Positions 46,601 to 60,137 are shown, counted from the first letter of the stretch. The stretch: DNA of 64,000 nt from Lingula anatina (GCF_001039355.2 NW_019775751.1:66292-130291); one strand, 5' to 3'. Translations and numbers: made by a program. The notes: generated from the letters alone by a model not told the origin.

Positions 46601-49322
46601 CGAGTCGTGGAAGTACTCTATTATTATCCCCTTAAGAGTAACACTATTCAATTCTAGCTTACAGGTCCGATTTTATTACATGGCTCAGTGGACTTGACTT
46701 TACAGATGCACTTGAAGTCAAGTTTTTGCTGTACATAAACCAACCAAATTCCACCAAACCATGCCCGAAAAATGATTTTAGAACGGGTAATATTTGAAAA
46801 TAATATTTCTGCTTACATTCTGTGCTGTTTATAGTCGGGTCAGATAAGTAGGTCAGATAAGTAGGTCAGATAAGTAGGTCAGATAAGTAGGTCAGATAAG
46901 TACATGTCGGCAATAAACCACCAAAAATTTGGAGATGGTGCAGTTTAAACCTCTTTCATGGCAGAGCTAGAGATTAATTCAGTTTATCCCTTGGCAGGTA
47001 GACTTTATTAGAGTGGTATAGGAAATTAGTAAAAGTGGTCTATATGCGTGACCGGGCAACCACGCTCGCTTTATATGTATCTTTAACTTTAAAGTCTTAT
47101 AAAAGACCATTGGTTCATTGGTCATTTGTATTGAAACATTATTTGTGCATGAACAGTTTTCTTTGGAAGATTTCCAGGGAGAATTTACAAGAAATTACAC
47201 AAAAAAAAAAAAAAAATGATAATTGGATATCCTAGCAAAATAATTATAAATGTAAATGTGGAAATTGAAGACGGCACAAGTTTCCATGTGCTAATTTGTA
47301 TTTAACTTGTATTGATCCAATAACTCAATTTGCATTGTTACCAAGAAAACAAGAATACCAATTTAAGGTCAAACAGACATCAGAAGTTTCCAGAAAGTAA
47401 AATGACCTAACATTAAGTTCTGAACTTTCATCCAAACTATGTCAAGCAAACCCTACATTTGCAAATAAAACTACAATTAATTTAATTTGCATTTTCATAA
47501 AAAGATTTATCCATACCATATATTTTTTCGTAAATGTTTTACCATAAAAAAAAGACTCGGGCAACAGTTATCAAGAAAAGATTTTTGGACCTGTCGTTAA
47601 AGAATGCACTTTACTAAAACAGCATTTTCAAGGTACTTTACCTTATCTTTCTGTCTTTTTTTTTAATGGAACCCATCAGATATATATCTGTTTGGGACAT
47701 TGGGAGGGTTCTATCATACTCGTGTTCTTAAGAGTAACCTTTGGGCGTTTGAACAACGTTAAAGGTACAGGGAACTGAATACCTCTACAATATCCACTCA
47801 ATCCAACCTTCAGCATCATTACACTAGTTGCATTACTAACCCCATCCGTTACAAATAATTCACATTGATTCCTTTCAGGGCTATCAGAAGCCAGCTACAT
47901 ATACACGGGGGAGGAAGGACAGGCACTGAACCCTCTGATGGAGCCGATCAATGACGACCTGAACGAGCCCCAGGTTCTCCCTATTAACCCCGTGTTACCG
48001 CGTTCCCTTCTGGCCCGTATCTGGCCCCAGTTCAGCCGCGAGGTCCGGAATGGCGTGTATAAGAAGAAGCAGTGCAAGCCGGGTCTGCTGACTATGTTTG
48101 GTTGCAGTAGAGGATGTAAGTGTTCATTGCAATGTGAAAAATATTTTTTTAGATAATTGTGGGTTACAAAAGGGACCCATCCACCTATGTTTGCTAATTA
48201 TCTCTCTTTCTTTCTCTTTTCAAGAAATGAAATGATTTTTGAATTAATGGTGTAATTTGGGGCGTTTTTTTTTCGTACTCGGTAACTAAAAAATCCTTCT
48301 GTAGACTTCCCTTTTTACCATTTTATCCTCTTTTATAAAATAGGTTATGGAAGGGGCACCCTATTTCTTCTAATTTTTCAAAATATATTTTGTCGGGTAT
48401 CGTGTGATGTCATAGATATTCGCTGTTTCGTGGTTATTTATACTTTCGTCTTTTTATTAAAGTTTTTATCAATCGCACGACTTCTCAAGACAGATTTTGA
48501 TGGTTTATCTATATTTATTTGTATAGCACTAGTACTGAAGTTGGTAAAAATGGCGTGCTAAGCCTTTTTCACATCTAGCGGTATACCTTTACGGCCTGGA
48601 CCACCCATATTGGGAGGTCCTAGCACGTAGTTACTGTACAGGGTGTTTTACTCTCTTTTGCCAGTTCGCTTTGTGCTAATTTATATGGTTCAGTCGAGCG
48701 CGGATTCTTCGTTTTTGATGAATCTTTTACGTAATAGCTGGGCCATTAAATTGTCAACTTCGCAAAGACTGCATGGCTGAAGTATATCGCTCCATGTGAA
48801 AAGCACATTTTTTTTTGGCAAAAGAGCCCATTTTACAAAAGAACTTTAGCCGAAAATAGGTTAATGTTTCAGATCAATACTTTATATAAATTTTATTTAC
48901 AATACTTCTTTTAAGTGGTCTACCACAATTAGTCCTACGAGTTCACACTGAGCTAATGTAGACCATTTTTTGGGGGTCTTAAGGTTTAGATCAATTTAAG
49001 GCTTTTGTTCTTTTGTGATAACGAGCTCAGATGTGTAGTAATATACACTGCACATGTGTTTATAAAGTACACCCGTACCATATTTCAATGTGCATGTCAC
49101 AACCCGTAGTTTTAGAAGTATGCACATATCAAGAATGTTTTATACATTTGATGACATACGTAAATCTGTTCAACAAGGACTTCAGAGTTGAGTTTGGATA
49201 ATATTTTATACTTGTAGTATGTCGTTGCCAATTGTGATGTATTTTTGATTTTCTCACTCCTCACGTGTTTTGCAAAAGTGTGTTAGGTTAGAGACTCAAC
49301 ATATCATTTCTGTTTTTCAGAA
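43696..49322 (+). CDS. Small secreted peptide precursor B with C-terminal Cys loop, paralogue of A
   Basis: Exons 43696-43771, 47879-48115 and a third exon from 49321. Exon 1 encodes a signal peptide (about residues 10-25, GVCLLAVLYLIYCT) and ends in phase 1 like precursor A. Exon 2 encodes an acidic propeptide with VLPRSLLARIWPQ, matching ILPPFVLARLNQ of A. KKK then precedes QCKPGLLTMFGCSRG. Exon 2 ends with T and the next exon begins AA, so splicing creates a TAA stop and a 104-residue protein ending in Gly. That Gly could donate a C-terminal amide, giving ...GCSR-NH2 with nine residues between the Cys. Both peptides share C-x-P after the basic site. Without splicing, translation would run to 48156. 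No known family matched. AATAAA at 50037-50042. Confidence 0.75.
46838..46902. repeat. 13-bp minisatellite, five exact units
   Basis: GGTCAGATAAGTA is repeated five times without a change, inside the intron of precursor B. Confidence 0.97.
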
Positions 49323-50042
49323 ACTCCCTGTTCTGTTTGAAAGTGTTTTGCATTCATTTGGAGACCTTATATTATTTGGACAAAGGACAAAACTCTTATT
49401 ATATGACAAAAGGATGGATATTTTATTGAATGGATGGTGAATACTATTTTCATTTCTCGCATGCCGACTGACTAGAACTCTTCAGAGCGTACACGCATGT
49501 TTTATCTACTTCTTGGAGAATGCGCATATTATTCAGAGAGAATCTTCTGTCTTGCAGAAAAAAAGTACATATTTGGAATGCCATATTTCGTTCACGAGAG
49601 CATGAAGGATGGATTATTTCACTTCATGAAATGGCGATATTAACAGTTTTTCGTTTTACACGTGCATGGTGAAGTCATTGACGTCAGAACTGGTGTGCAT
49701 GTCTTGCAGAGTTTCAGTTATATAGATATATACGAAATCACTGTTGGTGACGTAACGGTCCCTTGCGCGCTTTCTTTCAGCTGGCATCATTATACAGAAC
49801 GGAAGAGAAGACCAACCAAAGCTGATCACGATTTAGTCCAAATGTATCTCGAGCCTTCAGAGTGACAGAAATGCAAATCAATTCACAGCCGCCACGTAAA
49901 GAATGAAAACCAAATCTAATAATGGGCATTCACGTACGACAGATGGTATGAGATCCGAAGTTTTCTCCATATCCCGTAAAACCCACCAGGAAACTGAAAC
50001 TGGACATGGTGATGTTTAATTGCCATTCTTTATTCGAATAAA
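49321..50042 (+). other. 3' UTR of precursor B
   Basis: The segment follows the TTTTTCAG acceptor ending at 49320 and runs to the AATAAA at 50037-50042. The 67-codon open frame in it shows no coding character. Confidence 0.5.
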
Positions 50043-52680
50043 CCTACAACCGGACCAAGCAAAATATACACTTTAATATTCCCAATCCGTCGTGAAGAAC
50101 AAAGCTGTTGGCTCCAATCATTAAACTTAAAAGTATCAATGCTGTGTGCATTAAATTCTGGTAAACCAAGTTAAATCATTTCTTCAGATTTTGTATGATT
50201 TTGGTTTAAGTAATTACAAACGGCCAACATAATTAAGTTAGGAAATTCACTGATTACTGTATTTAACCTTATTTGACGATAATAGTTTTGATGAAAAAAG
50301 ATCACTCACATGTGAAACAGCATATAATTGCAACATGCTTAGTTTTAGCTCACAACGGAAAAACGGAATCCCATATATGACATCATCTATATACTGCTTA
50401 CTGGACTCGTGTTTTGTATGTGTTTTATAAGTAGAAATCGGTAAAAGTCAATCACATCCATTCATTCATATTCATTAGTCGTATTTTGATCTAATTAAAT
50501 TAAATCGTATCTTTTATAGGTCATACTTCATTTGTTTATATTTGTTTAACTCTTTCGTTTGTCAGCAGATCCATTTATTCTTTCACAAAAGCGAATGGAA
50601 TTTTTGAAAATATAATAAATGGCAGTACCCTTTTAAAACGCGTTTATTATATGGATTGGAGCACATAGCGCTATTTTTCATAAATTCATGAAGTGAAGTT
50701 GAATAAAAAAATAATAATAATGAATAAATAAGAAATAAGAAATAATTATAATAAAAAAATTACCCTGGAGGAACCACGATATCAATGAGGTCTTTTTATC
50801 CCCACGGTTAAGAGTGTGGAACTTGAGACGCGCTATTTTGTTTTGTAAAAATGAACGTGACCAAGCACCGTCTGTGCTTATCCTGATAGTATTGGTGATT
50901 TAGGAAATATCACCCAGTCTTATACTCCATTTCAAATAAAATGGCAAATATTTTATCTGAGTTATTATTATCTGGCAAACAACATAAAGTGCCTTTCATA
51001 TCAAAGAGTGCACTGTTCACGAGCACAATTTACAGGCTCAAGGGACCGTTTATTCTAACAAAACGACACAATAACCTAGAAGTCATCACTTTCGCAACTC
51101 ACATACAGTATATTCCGAAAGGTGTGGCATTACATGGGAATCTTCTGGGAAATATAGCGATTGGGGTACAATTAGGTTCTGTTATTGCAGTCATTTGTTT
51201 TCTTAAGCACAACATACACTTTGTGCTACGAGCTGAGCTACGAGATTCCGATGGCATGAAAGACATAACCCCTGTGACAGGAAAGAAAGGTCCATTAGGA
51301 ACCGTAGTCCGTCCCCGTTACTTTGCACAGGCAACATTCGTCCCAGATTCTAACCCAAATATTAAGACTAACCATTACCTGGAGTAACCAGATTGAACCC
51401 TGTACTTTCGTAAGAAAGACTAAAGGAATTATTTTAGATCAAAAAGTAATTGTATGAGAAGTAAAGAGAAATATGTCCAATTATGACGTTCTGTGAAGTA
51501 TAAAATTTTCAATTAAAAAACATTTTAGTGTTTTTTAAAAGTCATCTGCTGAGCTGATCATCCTTATTTCTGGTGGTAAACGATTCCATTCATACACGGC
51601 CATAGTACAATGCAGAACACGTTCCATCGTCCGTGTCTCAAGGGTCAGACATCAACAAGAAGAGAATGTGAAAACACTGACCTGTCAGTCTCACGAGAAA
51701 GACAGTTTTGCCCATAGCTAACAGTGCCCACTGGGGATTCATTTCATATTCCACGCCCTTTATATGCTCACAAATAGAGCGACTCGTAATGCTTTCCATT
51801 AACCCGAACCAACAGGGAAATAAAGTAAAAGTATTTACTAGAACTGGCTCGTTTTTATCGCAATTAATTTGTTGACTACTTGACATCTGCTGTGTTTTTT
51901 GCTTCCTTTTATCTTTTTTACCTTTGTTTTTATATTTTTAATTTTTGCCTCGTGGTAACAAGGAACATTATTATGGACATAATGAAGGTACGTTTGGGAA
52001 ATTTGCAAAGTGCATTCAGAGTCATATATTTTAGAGAATTAACACATTTCATTGTTCTTTATTACAACAAAAGTACCATTGCTTTTTACCATTCCTAACA
52101 TCCATCAGGGGCGTATACAGAAAAGGCATTAGGCATTAAATGAACTAAGCAATAAACTAGGGGTTACATGAACTGGCTTAAGGATAGAACTTCGTTATGC
52201 CAAATGTTCTCACGGGCAGGTGTGACATTTGGCTATGCAATCTGGGAAATTTAAAAAATAGGTGCTTTTGAAATAATGATCGTATTTATTTTCAATAGGG
52301 TATCGTTGAGGTTTCTTCTCTTGATCATTTCACTCATAATGATTGCATTTATTAATGAAATTAATTGAAATGAACATTTGAATTATTATTTTGGCTTTTT
52401 ATGGGAGATTAAACGTTTTCTATAAGACGGTGTGGTGTCAGTGTCAAGCATTATGGCAACCGATACTTATAACAATCAGTTGTCCTCATACGTACACGAA
52501 ACAAATTATTGCTTCAAACCTTATCAATCTGAAAAAAAAAAAATTAAAAAAAAAGTAACGCATAGTATTATAAAAACATACAAATGGGCAAGTTGGCAAT
52601 GTTTTGAATGGAAACTGCAACGCATATCGTTCTTCGGGAGAAAAATATTGAAAACGCACTCAACTTCCTTTCTCCTATTT
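50043..52680. other. Intergenic DNA with one unassigned 148-codon open frame
   Basis: 50941-51387 (+) is open for 148 codons but has no recognised domain, no signal peptide, no splice context and no paralogue in the window. In DNA this AT-rich it may be chance or a decayed mobile element. Nothing else was found. Confidence 0.3.
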
Positions 52681-52689
52681 TACTTTAAG

Positions 52690-54182
52690 AGGACTGAGTT
52701 TGCGGTCATCACGACATTTAAGACGTATTTAGAACGCATGCGCAGAGAATAAGAGTGGTAAATGAAGGAGACTTTGCCCTAAATTAATCTGCGTGTTTTT
52801 TTTTTTTTTTTTTTGGTTTTTTGTTGTTGTTGTTTTGTTTTTTTTTTTTTTGATAGCAATAATGGCAATGAAAAATATTTGACAATCATCATAAATTATC
52901 TGAAAGGTCGATTTAACCTTAGCAAAGAGCCGCACAATTTCAACTGCAGAATTGTTTACCAAACAACAATCAAACAAAAGCCATTTAACAACACCTTAAC
53001 CTTTATTGTACACCTGTTGCTTTAAATCATATTTGTTCAAGAATGGTATGGGATATGCATCACAATAATAACAAACACATTTTTTGCGCCTTGTGTTCCC
53101 ATCGAAATGCTACATTACAATTATTTATACATCACAATTATCTAAGAACAATCATTACCGCTGGCAGTGTAAGATACGTACGTTCCCTAAATCCCCCATA
53201 CATACACAAACTATTCTAGCTAACACTGAAAGAACCAGAGATGCAAAATTATTCCACTATACGCATTTATGTTGCACAGGGGCGGATGGAGGCCATCTTC
53301 TGAGTCTTCCACTAGACGGTCAGAATTTTTCAAGTTTATATTGACGGGCATTTTTTTTTTTTTTCTGCCGGAAGACTGTCAAAAACGAAGGATGGATCAA
53401 CAGGGATATTTTGAAAGACTGTCAGAAAATATATCTGAATCCGCCCCTGAGTTTGCGGTCATCACGACATTTAAGACGTATTTAGAACGCATGCGCAGAG
53501 AATAAGAGTGGTAAATGAAGGAAACTTTACCCTAAATTAATCTGCGTGTTTTTTTTTTGGTTTTTTGTTGTTGTTTTTTTTTTTTTTTGATAGCAATAAT
53601 GGCAATGAAAAATATTTGACAATCATCATAAATTATCTGAAAGGTCGATTTAACCTTAGCAAAGAGCTGCACAATTTCAACTGCAGAATTGTTTACCAAA
53701 CAACAATCAAACAAAAGCCATTTAACAACACCTTAACCTTTATTGTACACCTGTTGTTTTAAATCATATTTGTTCAAGAATGGTATGGGATATGCATCAC
53801 AATAATAACAAACACATTTTTCGCGCCTTGTGTTCCCATCGAAATGCTACATTACAATTATCTATACATCACAATTATCTAAGAACAATCATTACCGCTG
53901 GCTGTGTGAGATACGTACGTTCCCTAAATCCCCCATACATACACAAACTATTCTAGTTAACACTGAAAGAACCAGAGATGCAAAATTATTCCACTAAACG
54001 CATTTATATTGCACAGGGGCGGATGGAGGCCATCTTCTGAGTCTTCCACTAGACGGTCAGAATATTTCAAGTTTATATTGACGGGCATTTTTTTTTTCTG
54101 CCGGAAGACTGTCAAAAACGAAGGATGGATCAACAGGGATATTTTAAAAGACTGTCAGAAAATATATCTGAATCCGCCCCTG
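52690..54182. repeat. Tandem duplication of a 0.75 kb unit ending in a hAT-like element
   Basis: The unit from AGTTTGCGGTCATC to AATCCGCCCCTG occurs at about 52690-53451 and again at 53452-54182, abutting head to tail. Copies differ by few substitutions and by poly(T) length. There is no N between them. Confidence 0.85.
53276..53451. mobile_element. Short hAT-like non-autonomous element (repeated at about 54014-54182)
   Basis: CAGGGGCGGATGGAGG at the left and ATCCGCCCCTG at the right form inverted ends (CAGGGGCGGAT). The interior is about 150 bp and non-coding. An 8-bp target duplication could not be confirmed. Confidence 0.6.
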
Positions 54183-54662
54183 TTGTATACATATGACTTT
54201 CGACAAAATCCTCGTGTTTACAAGTGTCGATCCGTTGCGTATTGTAAACATTGTTGTGTTGGCAACTCTGATTAACAAACGTGTCGTGTTACAATGGAAG
54301 ACGTCGATAATATGTTGATTGACATGCATTATCCATATAAAGAAGATCTACATGTCTATATGTGCTTATCTGAACTTTTTCAAAAGAAATAGTACACATA
54401 GGACAATATATCTAAAGGGAAAAACACGCCTAGTACATTTTATCGTCTTAACAAACAACCCTTTGCAATTCCACCTTAATTTGTATGTAAAAACTCCGAA
54501 TGCCAAATAATTTTAAACATTTCCTAGATTTGAACACTCTGGTACATAGCACTGCCCCGGATATTCAGTGGCTAAATAAAAACATACATTCAAGCATACC
54601 TATACAGCAAGAATTCCAAATGTAATTAACAGCAGGTGGCGTCAGTATTTTTTCATAGAGAC

Positions 54663-57600
54663 TTAGTTACAAGTGATTCCACACTTATTTGGACAGTGCT
54701 TAAAACGTATATCCGCGTCTTCGCCGGTAAATTTGACGCCCGGTGAGCAGTACCAAGACGGAAACGAGGCACAGTAGCTTGCGTCACTTCCGCCAACACC
54801 CATCAGGTGACAGTCCACATCTGACGAACAAGAAAATAATGAGAAAAATCTCTTGAGCATTTATTATAAATATAATGCTGAAATGTAATTGTCTTTGCAC
54901 ATGTGAACAATTTAAAGGCCTAAAAATCAAGTTATTGTTTGTCAGTCACTTTTATTTCAATCGCTAGATAACATTTATCTTTTACTGTACTGGGTTGATA
55001 TAAAAGTCCTTTCAAACCAGAGTGCATTGGTTGATACCAGCTGAAGGTGTTTTTTAAGAACAGAAATTCTTTATTCCCCAAACCAAATTCATCACAATTG
55101 CATGCAGGAATATGCACAAGTAGAGTGTTATACCTTTGCTATTTCTGAAATAATGCTTTACTTACAACTTTCACAATGTTGACCCCCAAAATACGCCGGA
55201 CAGTCGCACTTGCACGACGCATAGTTAGCAGTCCCTCCATTCTGGCAACTACCCAAGCTACACAGTACTGGGGACGAAAAAATGAAAGAAAACCTAAAGT
55301 TGCTTATAATTGCTGTTGATAGATGTCACCAAAATCATAATCATAATACTTTCGAGAATATTCAGCATTCAGTGCAGTTAGGACAATAAAAGCCCTGGTT
55401 GCACAGTCAGTCGGCTGTGCTTTAATCTCGGTCAAAATGTGGCCCGCATCGGTTAAATGGAAAGTTCGATGTGATTACAATCAATTAAAAATAATCTTAA
55501 AATAACCTTTGAAAAGTTTTGTGAAATCTCGAACTATCTCGTTCCTTAATTACCTTGTTCACACTGTGCTCCCCCGTAATTGACCGGACAGTCACATTGA
55601 CACTGCGCGTAGTTAGCCGTGCCACCATTCTGACAATTTATCACTTGATTGTTACAAACAATAGGGGCCGCTGAAATTATTGTGACGTCACACTTAAATT
55701 ATTTTGTTATTTCATGTTGTGCTAAATTGCGGTGTATTGCGCAATCCAGCCACACCCTTACTGTGAAATGGCTATGCCAAACTTATCTGGGAATTATAAA
55801 CAAGAATTTTTGAAATATACATAAAAAGTTTAATATTTTAAAATACTTTTACCGAAACGCACATGATTGCATAAATAGCAAACGACAGGTATCAACTTGA
55901 ATGATTCTAAATTTAATAGTACCAATGCAGTATGTAAGTAGTAGTTGATGTGATTAATGCCAAATGGTTCGGTGGTTCAATGTCAGACAATGTCAAATAT
56001 TCTAACTGACTCACAACATGCAGAAGGATCCCTCTGACACTCCTCTTTGGTCACTGGAATAAAACCGAGAATACTAAAATACAAATATCACAAAATCGAA
56101 ACAATGACAATTAAACCAGTTGATAAATTCAGCTTGTGATAATTTGAAGCACAATCTTGAAGTGTTGAGTGCTTTTGTAGGTAAAGGAGGTCATTTGATA
56201 CTAAATGAATTTTGTAACAAATTCTGAATATATTTTAATATAAAAACGTACCACAGAGTCCATTGCGACAGTCTCCGGTATTCAGCCCCTCGCTGTCTGC
56301 ACAGCCAGAACAGGGGGCGCCGCTGACGTAGGGGAATTCCCAGTTGTAGTTTCCCCTGGAAGAGTGATTGGGTGTTTTAACATTCTTAAAAGAATTATTC
56401 AATATAATTTATGTTTCGATTTCTAATGACTACGTTCTTTTTTCATTCTTATTTGATTTCCAAAGGCAAATTCCTAAAAACGAATGTTTATTTTCTTGTG
56501 GAAGTTGGGCGGAAGCAGAATTGGATGTGGTTTCTCGAAAAAGCAAAGTTGCTTTTATGTGGTTCTAAATGTAAAATATATCAGACTAATTACCGATTGA
56601 GTTCTTGAAACCGACCTCAAAGAAATAGGTAAAAATGACGTATAACATGAAGAAAAAACCCTCTGATCTTGCATAAAGAAATGTTTGTCAAAATAAAATG
56701 ACTTACGCTGGTGAGTAATTGCAGACTACCAGATACCAGTTGGGGTAGGAAGAACCGAACGGTGAGTTGGCGGTACAGTATTTTATACCACAGCCCACCT
56801 TATTACTCTTAGCCCAGGCCACCTAAGGTTAAGGGGGAAAAGAATGGTGTTTATAGCATAAATATCATAAATAAATAAACAAACAAATGAAACAAGTTGC
56901 CAATTCAAAAGGGCTATAATACAAAAGAAAAGAAGGCTAGAAACATTACGTATAAATTCACAAGTTACAAAATGTGGTACCGTCGAATATTTAATTGATA
57001 ATTTTCCATGTATTGTGACTTAGCACGTATAGCGTTTACCTGAACGATGACATGTGTAAATATTAATTAATTTAGTCACTGAACACTGAAGATTTATCTA
57101 TTGCCCAAAAGAATGTATATAAGGCAGTAAATAGGAGTTTTGGGCCAAGGGTGACAATATCCAATAGAAAAACTTAAAACAATGTAGTCAATATTTAGTA
57201 CTTCGATCAGAGCTAATATAAGTAAAGCAAAATATTTTACATGGTCTTTCTTCTTTTTGGCCGCACTTAATAAATGAATATACGCTAATGTTCTATTTCA
57301 TTTTATCCAGTTCATTCCAAATACTACATCCAAATGTAATAATGGAAAAAAAGAATACCCAAATGTCTGGATGGCATACACATGGCTTAAGACAATTGTT
57401 TAACTGCAATATCAATCTCAATCATGGTTCATCCAAATTACGTATTACGGGGAAATGAAGGTTTTAATTAAGGAAAAATAATGTTTTAATTACGGCTTTT
57501 AGTTCTTAATTTCTCTTAATCAGAACACCAGATTCGCCCTGAGAATACATGATTTTGATACATGGCTGATTGGGTGACATTTATGCTGTATGATGAGACG

Positions 57601-59790
57601 ATCTCACACTTCATTAAAGAAATTAGTAACGACAGTGTGCTACATCTTAAATTTTTTGCGTCACATTTAGTGATAGACCGTATTCGTTTTTCGTGAAACA
57701 TTGAGAAGGATTTGTTTTACGTGCATTTGAGTTGACAAGTGAAGGCATTCCAAGACTTAACAATAAAGGTCTCATATTTTCTTAAACATATATTTTTCCG
57801 TCTATAAAAATGTAAGCATAGTATTCTATCACTCGTTTTGCTAAGTACCTTAAGGCCTGGACCCATTACACACGACACGATACGATACATGAACTATCCA
57901 GTACTCTGGCTTGTAGACACACTTTTTAAAAATATTGAGAAAGGATGGTCAATATGTCAAACTACTCTCTCTCTCTCTCTCTTTTCATTGCCTGCCACTC
58001 TCTCATAAAGCCTGGTTCATCTTATTTATCTCTATTTCACGTATTCGGCCTACCCTACATGATTCCGTATCTTGCAATTATCAACGAAATTACCCGAGTT
58101 GCTCCGAATGCAGGGGCGGATCCAGGATTATTTGAAGGGGGTTGGGGGTGGGGCAGGGATGCGAAGCCGACCCTCCCCCTCCCCTTAGCGTGGGGTTCGG
58201 GGTCCACTGAAGGGCCCGAAAAATGTTGGTATTTTCGGGGACGAACTGTGCCTTTTTGTACGATTTAGAAATTCTAATTTCAAGAGGGGGCCATTGGTGT
58301 GATTTTTTCAGAAATCGCAAGGGGATCCGGACCCCCCTGTTACCGCCCCCCCCCCCCTAATTCCGACACCGGAATGACTTTTCCACTTTTAATTTAAAAG
58401 TGCACATGTACTACTGACCTGTGTGTAATGACCGCAAATCTTCCCTGAGTCACATGACTTCATGTTGTACGTGTAGAAGTCCTTCTCGCTGAACCAAGCG
58501 TCTACCGGACCCGTCACTGAAGGTTCAGAACCGGCCCGAGCATACAGGTTCTCGCCCAGACCGGAAGTACTGTGGGAATAAACGCAGCCATTGGCCCACG
58601 CCTGCGCAGTGGCACCCAGACTGTCGTCCCAAATCTTTTAAACAGAATAAAATTAAATGAAACCAAAAGTAAAATGGACAGAATAATTTCTGGGACTTTC
58701 AGGGTTTGCAAATTGGCGGGCAGTTTTTCAGCATGAGAATAATCATAATATTCAGTATATTTATTCAGAATGGGGCTAAGTTCTAATAAAAAAAAACATT
58801 TTACTTTCTGTCAAAATTTCGTTTCACAAATCCTTCCGTTTTATTTTAGAGTATGGCAGATCATGGTCTATAGGTAATTCCTATTGACCGTAACGGCAAT
58901 TGTGACGATTGTCAACAAAAATATGCCACTAGCAACAGCTACAAGTCCGAAAATTCGCTATCCACCCGTTTCGTTAAAAACTTTGCAAACTTTGTCAACT
59001 AATACGCCCATAAATTAACGCTGATAGTACGTACCATTCGCTTCATGTTAGCGGCAGTCGGGCTCACAAGTCTCCTGTTCTGGTTGTGCTGGTTCACCAA
59101 CGCCATCTTGTCTTCGTTGCTGTACCCGGTGATACTGCGGAGGACCCGCTCCATCTTGTGTTCTGAACCAGACGACACATCGCCCACGGCTATCTCCACG
59201 TTGACATTGGGTTTGGATGCTGGGTTGTGAAAAGAGGAAGATTACTTTGTTCATTTATTATTTCGAAATAGGTTTTGTTTATAAGATAGTGATCAGTTTT
59301 AGAAAGTTTTTTAATTGAGTTTGAATATTTAAAATTCGAAATTGGCAAGGTTTTAATAATTGCCCTTGCTTATTCGATGGTTTTTTGTTCATGCAAGATT
59401 CTGAATAATAATCAAAATCAATTCCTTTTGGCATTGATTGGTAGCGGAAACCAAACGGACTTCTATCAAAAACAGACGTAAAATATATCTAACTAACTAC
59501 TCCTTTTCATATATTATCATCTCAAAACATTTCTCCAGACACCCGTTATTAATACTTAAAACTCTTAATAAGATAGATACATGCAATTATCTTAGCTTTT
59601 TACATTAATAATAAATTTGCTTCATTATTATGAATTGCTACATCTATAGGCCTATCTATACGTTCTTTATAAATTGATGTTTCACTTTGAATTCTTTACT
59701 CATATTCTACTCAAAGTTTCAATGCACCATACCCAGAGTACGTGTATAAGCCAGTGAAAGTATGGTCAACAGCGAAAGGATCGACACCAT
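54663..59790 (-). CDS. Secreted CAP (CRISP/SCP) protein with two EGF-like modules and a ShKT-like C terminus
   Basis: Nine coding exons on the minus strand: 59733-59790, 59035-59219, 58419-58634, 56707-56822, 56252-56355, 56015-56053, 55554-55670, 55166-55267 and 54663-54820; 364 residues. The signal peptide is MVSILSLLTILSLAYT. The CAP domain runs from VNQHNQNRRLVSPTAANMKR to residue about 196. It holds CAP1 (CGHYTQVAWAKS, across the exon 3/4 junction) and CAP2 (LVVCNYSPAGNY). A Cys-rich hinge is followed by two EGF-like modules, one exon each, sharing CQNGGTANYA and a C-x-C-x-C cluster. The last exon has six Cys spaced like a ShKT domain. It acts outside the cell. CAP-EGF proteins are linked to sterol/lipid binding, reproduction or defence; the role here is unknown. 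A TTTTTTTTTTCAG acceptor at 59802 implies a 5' UTR exon. Confidence 0.92.
58110..58360. mobile_element. hAT-like non-autonomous element in intron 3 of the CAP gene
   Basis: It starts CAGGGGCGGATCCAGGA and ends near GGATCCGGACCCCCCTG and a C run. The ends are imperfect inverted repeats and share CAGGGGCGGAT with the elements at 53.3 and 54.0 kb. The interior is G/C-skewed and non-coding. Confidence 0.6.
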
Positions 59791-60137
59791 AGTTATCCTG
59801 TCTGAAAAAAAAAAAAGAAACTCAGAAAAAAAAAAGAGAGATGACAAGCTCACGTTTTGTTGTAAATGAACAAATATGAGATTTTCACATATATTTACAC
59901 CCATGTTTACTTTTGGCAAAGATTTCTTTTTGTTTTAGTACCTGGTTGTTAATAACGTCGTTTGAAACTCTTGTAGACATTGCCTCGCGATTTTAAATTT
60001 TCAACGCGTGCTACAAGAAATCTACATGTATGCTACAATTAACGCATCGGTTCGAAAAACAAGCAAGCTGAAACAAAGCAAGCTTTATTGACCTTTGTCG
60101 TTATTCTTGAACAACGGATACCACTTTATTTTTGCTC

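Noticed and set aside
43696-49322. Calling precursor B elevenin or CCHamide
   Set aside because: Cys spacing and flanking residues differ from both families.
50941-51387. 148-codon open frame as a gene
   Set aside because: No domain, signal peptide, splice context or paralogue. Kept only as an unassigned frame in the intergenic entry.
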